NCBI GenBank assembly: GCA_905221605.1
Contig: CAJNDS010001224.1
Location: 1,069,056 to 1,133,055, forward strand
DNA from: Symbiodinium natans
Taxonomy: Eukaryota > Sar > Dinophyceae > Suessiales > Symbiodiniaceae
DNA length: 64,000 bases
Reading direction: 5' to 3'
Below are positions 11,601 through 22,340 of the stretch, in pieces; position 1 is the stretch's first letter; every line of letters begins with the position of its first letter. A model generated the notes under the pieces. The model did no database searches and was not told the DNA's origin. It was given only the letters and a program-made list of their open reading frames with translations. Made by a program: the position numbers and the translations under genes.

Positions 11601-13980
11601 CGTAAACGACTATGACGAGGCGGGCCTCGTCCGGGGGCGTTGGCTGCGATGCGCAGCGCGGCGGCAACAGCGTGGGCTCGTCGTTGGTGTAGACTTTTCC
11701 GTCGCAGTGCAATGGGCCATGTCGCTGTCGGCAGCCAGCAACCCTAGCCAGCAGCGACAATGCTGCCACTGGCCGTAAAGGGATGTAAAGGGTCTTCGCT
11801 CGTGAGGGCGGCGGACCCGATATTGCAACTTGGCAGGCGAAAAAGAGGCGCGAGAAAATATAACAAATAAACGCAACCCCCAAACCAACTTTAACGAGTA
11901 GAACTCCGGCGGCACCACTGCATTGTTTTTACTGATGGAAATTAATACTTATACTGCCCGCACCTTCTCCACCACTTCGGCTCGCCGCGCCAAGATGGTC
12001 CTGTGCGCGAGCATGCCATGGCGTGGTCACCACATCCACCGTCCCGCAATGTCTGAGAGCCGCAACGGTAAATGTTGTTGGGCAAGGGCGGGCGGCGTGA
12101 ACGGCAGCAGTCCACGAGATCACTGTAGTAGGAGTTGCGGGTGCGCGACGCGTGAAGTTGGCATTCAGTCAGTGCCAAGCACTGTGTGACCGCGTCCGGC
12201 CGTGGGCCCGCGTCCCAGGCCTCGGTTAGCAGCAGCGGGCGGTTTCAGCACGGCAAATTCGCGATGCCATCGCCCTTGTAGTCAAGCGCGGTGACGCAGC
12301 CCAACCGCGCAACCCGGAGGACGGACTCGCACAATCTGCCATAGGGGTCGCCCGAATTAACTGCCGGCGCGAGTCTGTGGCCAGCGAGGTTGCGGGCGTA
12401 CCCCACCTGCATGTGACTTGCCCTTCTGCGTCTCCATCGCCACCAAGGCATGCCAGCAAAATTCCACATCAGCAGCACATCAGGTGAGGGGTTCACGAGC
12501 AAGATATGGGTAGGACGGGCGAGCAGTACCACATCGGGGAACTGGGAGAACTGCTGCTCGAATCCCTGCCTAGAATGCTGCCCCTCGTGCAAAGCTTGGT
12601 TGTTGACGTGGGACTTGTTTTTTTTTGGCTTGGCATTCATGTAATATCATTGTTGGATTCGGGAGCACTAACGTTAATTTGTTCAGAAGACATGTAGTGT
12701 ATTTCGTCTCGCCGAAAACTGACGTAACTTGGCGGCTGTTGGACGAAGCGGCCGCCCTGTACCGGCCCTCGTCTATGTGGTCAATGTTCATGGGAAACCG
12801 ATTGAGTCGAACATTTGCACCGCTTCAGCGGCTGATCCCCACTTCCCAAGCCGCCTGCCTCTCCGTGGTTGTAACGATTTGAAGCGCTCTGGACCTTCGT
12901 CCTCCGCACCCCCATCCTGTGCCGGGACTTCCAGTTTAGCATGTGGACTGTGAAACAGCGGGCCAAAAAAATGAGGGAAGGAAAACACTGTTTACTCGAT
13001 GAATTTCGTGAGGCTTCACGTGAAACTTCTCGGGTTCGAAAGCGACCCAAGGGGCGTTCGCGTCCCCTAACGAAGCTGTTTTGCTAACATGTGCTAGTTT
13101 ACTGCCTATTCCATGCTTTGCATTGTTATGATGGCTGGGCCAGCACGAGCCCTGGACCTGGCATTCAGGTTTTGCTGGGTTCCCTTTTTGGCGTTGGGCC
13201 AAGGACGATGCACAGTTAAGATCAGTCTGCATCTTTTGCCGGCCAACATTCGTTTCTTTTGGGATTCGTAACTAATTTCGTTTTTGGTCTTTGCGGAGGC
13301 TAATGTGACTCTTTGTGCAGGACAGTCCAAGCATTCCGTGCTGAAGGGATGGTGTGGGAAAGCCAGCTTAGCCGAAGGGCATCTACTTGCGGTCTTGTGT
13401 CATGCCATTGCATTGTCGCGCGCCATGTCACGACACGGCATTTCATGCCGGAAAGCGCGTGGTTGCGGCACGTCGCTTCAAGAATTGGAAGGTTGGATAA
13501 GGTTGGAAAATTCGCATCAAACGATGGCGTGACTGGATTGATTTTGCGTGTAGGTCACGCGTGAAGACGTCGTTACAGTTGTGTGTGTAATATTGTTTGA
13601 AATTCACACTAGTTTACAAGAGCGTACTTGGTTTGGAGCCCACGTTTCATTTGGAGCAGTACTTTCGGGGAAACCGTCAGCAATCGATTTATGCAATCAA
13701 GCATGGACCTGACTTCGTTCTGTGCGTGCACTACGTTGCGGGGAGACCATTCCCAACGTGAACCTGTGCAGTGTAACACGGCGACATTCTATTTACCTGA
13801 GTGACGGGCTCGTGCGCGAGATCGCAGGCGTAACGTCGTCACCTTGCCTACGCGCAGCCGCGAGCAGACCCGACCGGTAAGCGCTCGAGGCGCTGGCCTT
13901 GGCTCCTGCCGCTCGAACCCTCCTCCACTCTCAATCCGGTCCGCATGCCGGTATGTGGCTCGCCGCGATATCTTCGGATG
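11601..13980. other. Spacer, no gene recognised
   Basis: GC-rich to mixed sequence with short overlapping frames on both strands and no domain I can name. It may include further decayed retroelement sequence, given the fragments on both sides. Confidence 0.3.
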
Positions 13981-13984
13981 CCGC

Positions 13985-14188
13985 ATGATGCCGCTCATGC
14001 ACGTCGCAATGCGGCGACGCCTTCGATTGCGCCTGCCCCTCCCGGACTTGCGCTGTGGCGCGGAAGACCGATATGGTTGTGGGGGTAAGGTCGATGCATA
14101 TGGAGACCACCACCCGCCTGCCCCCGCACGGGTCGGGTTGTGCCGCAGCAGGTCCTGTCGCGCACCACAGTGGCGCAAGGGTTTATAG
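13985..14188 (+). pseudogene. Retroelement C-terminal fragment
   Basis: The + frame reads MRRRLRLRLPLPDLRCG and then VDAYGDHHPPAPARVGLC, the Arg/Leu-rich plus Cys...GDH...C arrangement found near the C terminus of algal/dinoflagellate RT polyproteins. It is a short isolated piece, opposite in orientation to the 10.3-11.6 kb fragments. It stops where TTTAGGG-containing DNA starts (about 14186). Confidence 0.5.
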
Positions 14189-14435
14189 GGTTAGGGGTTT
14201 AGGGATGGTCTAGGGTTTAGGGTTGATGCAGGTGGTTTGGTTCAAGCCCCTTGGTTTCCACAGCTCATGGGGTGCCACTGTTGCAAGACCCAACGCCAAT
14301 GTCACGCGAGACTTGCAGCCATGTAACTAGGATACCCAGTAGTGCCCATATTCCATTTAGGTTTCCTTATAAGCCCCTTTGAAAGCAATTGGGCAACCGT
14401 AGCTGAACTATGCCACGACCGGCAATTCTTAGAGC

Positions 14436-14560
14436 GTGGAGGCTCATGGTACTCAGTAACCCTACAGTAACTGTACTTATATCCCAATTCGAACCCTATT
14501 AGGGAACTTGAGGGGCTTGTAAGTGGGTTATACCTATTTTTTTACTTAACCTCCAAGTAA
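14436..14560. mobile_element. Hairpin element, family 1 (introner-like)
   Basis: Starts GTGGAGGCTCATGGTACT and ends ACTTAACCTCCAAGTAA, the inverted termini seen in more than ten copies in this window. It lies directly upstream of the GNAT reading frame, so it may mark an intron boundary or the 5' edge of that gene. Confidence 0.55.
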
Positions 14561-14584
14561 GAGCCGAACGTCAGTGCTGCGGCC

Positions 14585-15514
14585 ATGCGGCGGGCCGCTT
14601 CATTGGTGCGGTGGACACTTCCGAACGCATGTCGCTTGTTACACCTCGCCAGCAGAACCTGCAACGGCAAGGCGGTCCCAAATTTGATTCCAGTCGTGGG
14701 GCTCGTCCTCATGGGTGCGTCTGGCAGTGGCTGGTCCACACAAAGCAAGGTGTCTGCGGAAGATTCGCCACCGACAAGGCGCACAAAAAACCCAGCCGTG
14801 TTGATAGAGTTGCTTGAAGCCGAAAAAAGCTCGGTTGTCCCAGGCTTTTTCCTGAGCGCCATCTCTGAGCATGTGGCCTTTGTCGATCGCGTTGGCGAGT
14901 CGCAGGGGTGGGGTAGGGACTGTAAGGCCATGGTGAAAAAACAATTTCTGGCTTGGGCGAAGAGAACTGCCTGGCAGGAGGAGACAGACAAAGGAGCCAT
15001 GTGGTGGGTTGCAAAGCATGGGGGCCACGTCGTAGGCCTTGTGGGCTTGCATTCGGACGCTCTCTCACAACCAGACTGCCACGATCTTCGCATCGCCGAG
15101 CTTCGGAGGCTCTATGTGCAAGAGTCCTTTCAGGGGAGAGGTGTGGGGAGGCAGCTCGTGGAGACGGCCATTGCTGAGGCAAGGCGCCAGGGCCACGACG
15201 TGCTGTACCTGTTAACTGACCACTATGGTATGGAGATCGCGGCGAAGCTCTACCAGGATGGGCGATTAGGGTTTGGGGTTTAGGGTCTTGTAAAGGGCCT
15301 TTTAAGGGATTATATAGGGTATTCTAGCCCATCTTGGTACCAGGACTGCGGCTTCAAGCTCATGCCCGCGCACGGCGAGGAGTTTTGGGTCATGGAGGCG
15401 ACGTTCCCAAATGAGAGGGTGCGCTGGTTCATCGATGCGTACATGCGCCCGCTGACGGCCGCGGGGGCTGAGTTCATTGAGGCTGCAAAGATTCGCGGCG
15501 CCCGTGATTTTTAG
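14585..15514 (+). CDS. GNAT-family N-acetyltransferase, two visible exons
   Basis: Predicted to transfer an acetyl group from acetyl-CoA to an amine of unknown identity. Exon 1 (14585-15256) contains the GNAT core: a strand GGHVVGLVGLHSD, then ELRRLYVQESFQGRGVGRQL with the Q/RxxGxG/A-type acetyl-CoA loop (QGRGVGRQL), and helix VETAIAEARRQGHDVLYL. Exon 2 (15344-15514) continues LYQ|DCGFKL..., the usual final GNAT strand, then FWVMEATFPNERVRWF and a stop TAG at 15512. The 87-bp intron (15257-15343) contains GGGTTTGGGGTTTAGGG, would use a GA donor and AG acceptor, and has TACCAGGA at both edges. The first ~70 residues are Arg-rich and of uncertain status; the true start may be downstream or in an earlier exon. 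Family confident, substrate unknown. Confidence 0.8.
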
Positions 15515-16560
15515 AGCTCACTATGCAGACAGTCTAAGGTTTAGGGTTTTTCTTAACTTAGGGTTTAGGGCTGAGGTGCGTAAGCCTTACCCTGAGCCTA
15601 GACGCCTACACCCATTCCCAGCCAGCTTGGAATTTGGAGAAGAAGTCTTTGGACACGTTTTCGAAAGATGGGAGAGTGAAGGATCATGAAGGATCCATGT
15701 ACCACAGCCCGACATCTAAAATTAAGCCGGTACGGTCTAGGTTACAGGGTTTAAGGGAAGTTCCATGGTCCCTTAATTTGGTCCCTTACCTCCTTTAAAG
15801 GGTTTTGAAGTATGGGCCCTTGGGCTTTGTAGGGTTTATAACGGGCACATTCGGGTTGCCCAATTAAGGGGGCACGTCGAGGGATCATGGCCCTCAGAGT
15901 TTAGGGTTTATGGTCATAGGCTTCAGGGTTGGAGGCTGAGCTCAAGCACCTTGACTTAGACCCTGTGAACCCGGACCTAAAGCTTAAATCCGTCCGAAAC
16001 CCTAAACCCGCAACACCCTAAACCCCCAAACCGTAGCCTAAACCTCTCATAATATTAGCCCGCACGTATTATTATATTATTACGAAGTGAATAAAATGAG
16101 CGTGTTTTTTGCAAGAAACGAAAGAGCCGCGCGAATTTAAGCGAAATTATGAACGTAGTGTGTGGCGGGAATCCTAAAGGTAACAAAGAATCCTGATAAT
16201 CGGGGGAGATGTCGTAAGTTGTCTTTATGAGACTGGTTTAAGAAGGAGTGAAAGGACGCATGAAAACCAAGCGAAGAAAGTAAAACGAAGACATGGACCG
16301 CCCGTGGATGCGCATGGTAAATGTACTGAGTTTATGGACGACCGACCGGTTCTTGATTCAGGTTGAATCGGGCCCCGGGCCCCGGAAACAAAGAGCTAAG
16401 ATTCCCAGACAAACTTTTTTCGGGGATCTTGGTTTTTGGCTCTTGGTTCCGGGGGGCGATTCAGGTTGAATCGGGCCGATTCAGGTGGAATCGCTCATTC
16501 CTAAAGAGTGGGATCCCTGGGAAAGCTTTAAAATCCTAAGTACTCACTTCCTGAACCCTA
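15515..16560. other. Spacer with scattered telomeric motifs
   Basis: Follows the GNAT stop. Contains isolated GGGTTTAGGG and AACCCTAAACCC words and AT-rich stretches (16050-16100). No gene seen. Confidence 0.5.
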
Positions 16561-19500
16561 CATAAATATGGACACGTAAACCTCTCATACAAATATTTTT
16601 CAAATAACCCATTTAAGTACGGGAACCCAAAACCCTAAAGGCTTTAGGAACAAAGGTTTAGATAGGGCTAAAACATTCACAGGAATGGGGCCTCGGCGTA
16701 AACATTAACGATACTTCCCGCAGGCGCCGAAGCAAAAACATGTTTATTCCTAAACAAATGGTTCGTTGAAAGTATGGGGGTCTGGGCTTTAGTAAAGTTT
16801 CTTTCGGGAAAAGGGTCTGGGCTCTTGCGAAATGCTTTCAGTGGCGAGGGAAAACGTAAGGTCATGGACTAGGTTTCAGCCTCAATCTTCAATACAGTAA
16901 AGAGCTTCCAGGAATAGGAAGGACGACTATTCCTCAACAATACACGATCAAAGTAGGGGAACGGGATCCGGGCTTTAGAAAAAACTTTGTTGCAAATAGG
17001 GTCTGGGCTTTAGCGAAATGCCTTTATTGACGAGGGAAAGCATAAGGTTTTGGAACCTAAACCTTCAAGAAATAGACGCATGCCCATTCTTAAATAATAT
17101 TCGTTGACAGTATGGGAATAGGGTCATTCGGTGGATCACATTAGATTATAAGGGTTTACAGGAATAGGAAACATGATTCGCCCTGAACAATACACGCTAA
17201 GAGTATGGGATTAGGCTCTGGGTCTTAGTAAAATTCCTTTAGGGAACAGGGTCTGGTGTGACGAGGGAAACTAGCCGACTATTCCTCAATATTCGTTGAA
17301 AGTAGGGGAATGGGGTCTGGGCTTTAGCGGAATTTCTTCGGTGGCGAGGGAGAATCTCAGTTTCAAGGTTTTGGAAGAGGGTGTCAGCCTAAACCGTCAA
17401 CGAATAGTGTCAAGTCAAGGAAATTTCTCGAGTGGCGAGGGAAAACGTAAGGCTTTGGAATAGGTTTAAGCGCCAATCTTCAACAAATAGGGTTTACATG
17501 AATAGGGCTAAACTCAGGGTACACCCCGCAGGCACCCGCAGCATTGCTATTCCTGAACATAACTCGTTTGGAAGTATTTGGGAATAGGGTCTGTGTCTAA
17601 ACTTTAATCGGATAAACATAGGGAAATTCGTGTAAAATTATAATTGGAACCAAGAGACAAGATTCCGAGAAAAGTCTTGGGATGAATCTTGGTTCCGAAG
17701 GAGTGGGGGCGTGTTAATTAAAACCCCTAAACCGGGACCGCCCGCTGTGGTAGTAGTTCGACCAACGTAGCTCTGGCACCGTGTTGCAGTCGGAAAAGGC
17801 CGAGGGAAAAAAATTAAAACGGGCCCCGTTTTAATTAAAACGCCTCGAACCAAGAACCAAGAACCAAGATTCCCAGAAAAGTCTTGGGACGAACCTTGGT
17901 TCCCAAGACCTGGGTCCGTCAGGTTGAGGAGCCAGGCAATTCACACGGCCCTCTACCTCGGGAACCAAGATTCGTCCCAAGACTTTTCCGGGAATCTTGG
18001 TTCTTGGTTCTTGGTTCCAGGCGTGTTAATTAACACGGGGCCCGTGTTAATTCGCACGCCCCCACCCCTGGGAAGCAAGATTCGTCCCAAGACTTTTCTG
18101 GGAATCTTGGTTCTTGGTTCTTGGTTCCAGGCGTTTTAATTAAAACGGGGCCCGTTGTAATTAACACGCCCCCATCCCCAAGGGGAACCAAGATTGGTCC
18201 CAAGACTTTTCTGAGAATCTTGGTTCTTGGTTCTTGGTTCCAGGCGTTTTAATAAAAACGGGGCCCGTTCCAATTAACATGCGCCCAGCCCCAAGGAACC
18301 AAGATTCGTCCCAAGACTTTTCAGGGAGTCTTGGTTCTTGGTTCTTGCTTTCAGGTGTGTTAAATTAACACGGTGCCTAGACCATGGGCACCAAGAATCC
18401 CCGAGTTGGATTGCTTCCCAAAACCATCGTAAGGAAGAAACTCATCGCCATGAGTTCTTGGGGGTGGGGGGGCAAGCTTGAGTCATGTCATTCAGTCTGC
18501 TTCAGGGCAGCTGTCTTGGTTTATTGTTCAAAGTAAGAACTTCATGTTTCGTACTATAGCTATATAACTCCTACATAAATATGAGCACAGAAAACTCTGA
18601 TACGTATAGTTGGAATGACCCGTTTTAAGAAAAAACCGGGTCCGCGAACCAAGAACCAAGAATAACCCTGGACCTCAAAATTTAAACCCGAAACCCTACC
18701 CCTGCCCCTAAACCCTAAACAATTTTGGCTTAGGAACAAAGGTTTAGATAGGGCTGAAACATTAAGGAGACACCCCGCAGGCACCGAAGCATGATTATTC
18801 CTGAACAACAATCATTGAAAAAAGCAGGGTCTTAGTGTAAGGTTTTGGACAAGGCTTCAGCCTGAATGTTTAACAAATAGGGTTCACAGGAGAGGAGTTA
18901 GGCCCAAACATGAAGGATACACCCCGCAGGCACCGAAGCAGGATTATTCCTAAACAATATACGTTGAAAGTGTGGGAATAGGGTCTGGACTTTAGCGAAT
19001 TGCCAGGGAAACGTTTTACAGGAATGGGAAGACTGAGTATGCCTAAACAATTTCTGTTGAAAGTATGGGAATAGGGTCGGGGCTTTAGTAGAATGTGTTT
19101 AAGGATTATAGTCTGGGCTTTAGTGAAATGCCTCTGGTGACGCGGGGAAGCAGAAGGTTTTGGACTAGGCTTCAGCCTACACCTTCAAGAGATAGGCTGC
19201 CTGACCACCAATATTCGTTGAAAGTATGGGAATAATGGTCTGGCCTTTATCGCTGAGGGACAAGGGTCTGTGCTTTAGCGAAATGCCTTCAGTGGCGAGG
19301 GAAACGTAAGGTCATGGACTAGGTTTCAACCTAAATCTTCCATAAATTTTGAGCTTTCAGGAATAGGAAGCACGAATATTCCTAAACAATTTTCGTTGAA
19401 AGCATGGGAATAGGGTTTGGGCTTTAGTAAATGTCTTTGGGGAATAGGGTGTGGGCATTTGTGAAATGCCTTTAGTGACGAGGGAAAACAAAAGATTCTG

Positions 19501-19790
19501 GACTAGGTGCCAGCCTAAACCTTGAAGAAATAGGCTATGCTACTCCTAGACAATATTCGTTGAATATGTGGGAATGGGCTTTAGCGGATATTTAGTAGCG
19601 AGGGAAAATTTCAAAGTGTTGGAACAGGTTGTCAGCCTAAACCGTCAACGAATAGGTTAAGTGCAATCTCTCTAGTGGCGAGGGAAAATTTAAGGCTTCG
19701 GAATAGGTTTAAGCCTAAACCTTTAGGGTCCGTACCTAAACCTTAAACGAATAAACATAGGGAAGCTTTTTAATGTTGAGTGGAACTCTT
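16560..19790. repeat. Long-period degenerate satellite
   Basis: A theme recurs many times: (A)TTCGTTGAAAGTATGGGA followed by ATAGGGTCTGGGCTTTAGC, GAAATGCCTTTAGTGGCGAG, GGAAA...AAGGTTTTGGA, TAGG...TTCAGCCTAAACC and AATAGG. Copies are visible around 16760-16900, 16940-17060, 17200-17360, 18800-19160, 19210-19330 and 19390-19680, with variable period and many indels. No transposase or gene is recognisable. The array is interrupted at 17.64-18.39 kb by a different, palindrome-rich tandem repeat. Confidence 0.6.
17640..18390. repeat. Tandem ~110-120 bp units with nested palindromes
   Basis: Each unit has GGAACCAAGATTCGTCCCAA, GACTTTTCTGGGAATCTTGG, repeated TTCTTGGTTC, then GGCGTGTTAATTAACACG and GGGCCCGTGTTAATT followed by ACGCCCCCA. 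Units lie near 17845, 17960, 18070, 18184 and 18295, with an inverted unit at 17640-17710. Within each unit, AACCAAGATTC pairs with GAATCTTGGTT, and GTTAATTAACACGGGG pairs with the inverse around GGGCCC, so units can form strong hairpins. Protein-coding capacity is not evident. Confidence 0.7.
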
Positions 19791-20153
19791 GCAGCCAAGG
19801 GCTTGTTTGTCAGCTACTGGAACAACTTTGCGTACAAACGGCTTAACTTGGTGTTCAAATAATTTGGGAGGGGTGGCCCGTCAGATATGGAACTGATTAT
19901 ATCGCAACCTTCGGGGAAACACCCTGCCCCCTTACACTGTGCTTACGGTGGGTTCTGAGGAAAGGGGGTAGCATATATATATATATATATATACTTGGAA
20001 GGTTAGCACTGTTGGACACAATCTTCGAATTCCCGTTGTGGTGGATCAGTGCGACATGTATTGAATCCCTCTCCGATGTCATTCGGGGCTCTATGCGGTC
20101 AAGGGAGGCGTGCCCACTCCAGTGTTTTGACCTTGCCCCACTTCCTTGCCGCC

Positions 20154-21477
20154 ATGGCTGAGCAACCCAAGAAGCCGGCGGGCGGAGCTTTTGGCTGCTG
20201 GCTGGCGGAGCACCGGGCGGAGTTGCAAAAAGAGGTGGGCCCGGGGAAACCAGCATCCGAGGTCGCCAAGCTTGCTGGAGCCCGCTACAAGACGCTGAGT
20301 GAGGACACGAAGGCCGTGTACCAAAAGATGTTCGAGGCAGCCAAGGCCAAGTACGAGGCAGATATGGCCGCATTCCTCGAAGCAGGCGGCGAGAAGAAGA
20401 GCACCAAGAGGAAGGCAGAGAAGTCCTCGAAACGCAAGAAGGATCCGGCTGCGCCAAAGAAACCTGCGGGTGGTGCCTTCGGCTGTTTCCTTTCCAAGAA
20501 CCGGGCAGCCTTCACAGAAGAGTGTAAAGGCCAGCCCGTAACGGCCATTACCAAGCTGGCCTCCGACAGATGGAAGGCTCTAGGCGAGGACGAGAAGAAG
20601 ATCTACCAAGCGGACTATGAGGCAAAGAAGGCCGAGTACGAAGAGGCCATGAAGTCCTACGTGCCACTTCCCAGTGCCGATGACGAGGCCGACAAGCCGG
20701 CGACCAATCCGCAAGCAGCATGCGTGTTTTCCTTTTGCGTCGTTCCCCTCCTTTGCGCATCTGATGAGAAGTCGGAAGTTTCGATATTTCAGGCCTTTAC
20801 TCTAAACCGCAACCCTCAAACCTCAATGAAATTTTACCAGTACGCCAGGGTTTAGGGCTTAAGGTTTAGGGTTTAGGGTGTAGGGTTTAGGGTTCGCCCT
20901 CTTCCCGTGCCTGGCTTAGGCCAAAAAGGCACGGCTGTCCCCGGAGCAGAAGGAGGCCGAGCGGGCAAAGCAGGCCGACAAAGCGCATGCCAAGGAGAGC
21001 TTCGATAAAGTAAATCAAGCTAAGCCCGATACCACTTGGAGGTTCATGGCACTTGTTGACCAATTGCAATTGTACTTATAACTGTACTTATAACTTAGAA
21101 CCTAAGCCGATAAACCGACTTATGCTGATAGAAGACGCCTTCTGCCGGCCTGTATCATCTGGTATCGGTGTATATTGCTCCATTGGTTTGCCCGCTCATA
21201 TCTGCTTGTCGGCTCATCGGCCTATTGGTTTGGCATTTTGTTGGCCACCGCATGGTTTCGGACAAAGAAGGCACGCCCGCCGCTAGCAAGACATTACTTT
21301 TCTGGCTTAACGGCTCCCCGTGTGGTTTGAAGTCCATTCCTTACTACTTGTGGGGTGTCGAGCGCTCTGGGTGTCAAGGAGAAGAAGGCAACCGAGAAGA
21401 AGGTCACCGAGAAGAAGGTCAAGGAAGGTGGCAAAGCTCCCAAAGCCAAGGCATCACCCAAGAAGAAGGCCCGCTGA
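20154..21477 (+). CDS. Tandem HMG-box protein, copy A (three or more exons)
   Basis: Predicted nuclear architectural DNA-binding protein that bends DNA; such proteins are abundant in dinoflagellate chromatin. Exon 1 (20154 to about 20714) encodes box A (residues ~6-75; starts KKPAGGAFGCWLAEHRAEL), a basic linker KKSTKRKAEKSSKRKKD, and box B (~100-170; KKPAGGAFGCFLSKNRAAF ... SDRWKALGEDEKKIYQADY). Exon 2 (20920 to about 21000) encodes AKKARLSPEQKEAERAKQAD. Exon 3 (about 21379-21477) encodes a Lys-rich tail ending SPKKKAR then TGA. A further exon at about 21864-21908 (GKSAPEATK) may be the real C terminus, because copy B has a matching segment. Intron 1 ends in telomeric repeats; intron 2 holds half of a family 1 hairpin (21034). 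The start is the first ATG, preceded by CTTGCCGCC and conserved in copy B. Confidence 0.85.
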
Positions 21478-21659
21478 GCATGGGTCGGAAACCTAAACCC
21501 AAAACCCAAAACTCCTCGACCCCAGGGGTCCATGCAGGCCTGTGGGTTGGGGACGATTGATGCCAGGGAAACGCGAGGGGACGGCCGCCGCCAACACTTT
21601 CAATGCAACATGCACATCAGCATGCAGCTCAAGGGCCTGCTCTCATCTAGGTACCCTAT

Positions 21660-22325
21660 CAACCCTGAATGAACCCTAAACCCTCAACCCACAGAGACAG
21701 TGCCGAGCAAACCCTAAACCCGAAACCCGAAACTAAACCCTAAACCCGAAACCCTAAGCCCTGAACCCTGAACCCTGAACCCTCAATCCTAAACCCTAAA
21801 CCCTAAACCCTAAACGCTAAACCCTGAACCCTGAACCCTGAACCGTGAACTTCAAACCCTCTCGGCCAGGTCGGCAAGTCGGCTCCGGAGGCCACAAAGT
21901 TGACTGAGTGGTTGTGTTCCGGTTTCGGGCTTTGGGGTGTGGGGCTTAGGGTTTAGGGTTTAGGGTTTCGGGTTAGGGTTTGGGGTGTAGGGCTTAGAGT
22001 TTAGGGCTTGGGAGTGCGGGCGATGCAGAGGCAGTGCCCAAAAAAAACCTGCTGCAAAACACAAGAGCTTAGGGCAACCATTCTCTGAGAACAATCTTCA
22101 AGCCAAGCCAGTTCCGCAACACCTTAAGCTTGATAAACCCTAAACCCGAAACCCCAAACGCCTATCAACACTAAAGCCCCTGAACCCTAAACCCTAAACC
22201 CTAAACCCGAAACCCTAAACCCTAAACCCCAAACCCTAAACCCTAAACCCTAAACCCTTAACCCTAAACCCTTAACCCTAAACCCGAAACCCTAGACCCT
22301 AAACCCTAAACCCGAATCAAACCTC
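21660..22325. repeat. Telomere-type heptamer arrays, both orientations
   Basis: CCCTAAA and variants (CCCTGAA, CCCGAAA) at 21660-21850 and 22135-22320, with inverted TTTAGGG at 21930-22015. The small conserved exon-like segment at about 21864-21908 sits between the arrays. Confidence 0.85.
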
Positions 22326-22340
22326 CGGCATCGCGCTCCC

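Noticed and set aside
10077-12640. Many overlapping Arg-rich frames on both strands
   Set aside because: These are shadows in GC-rich retroelement debris; only the RT-like motifs were kept.
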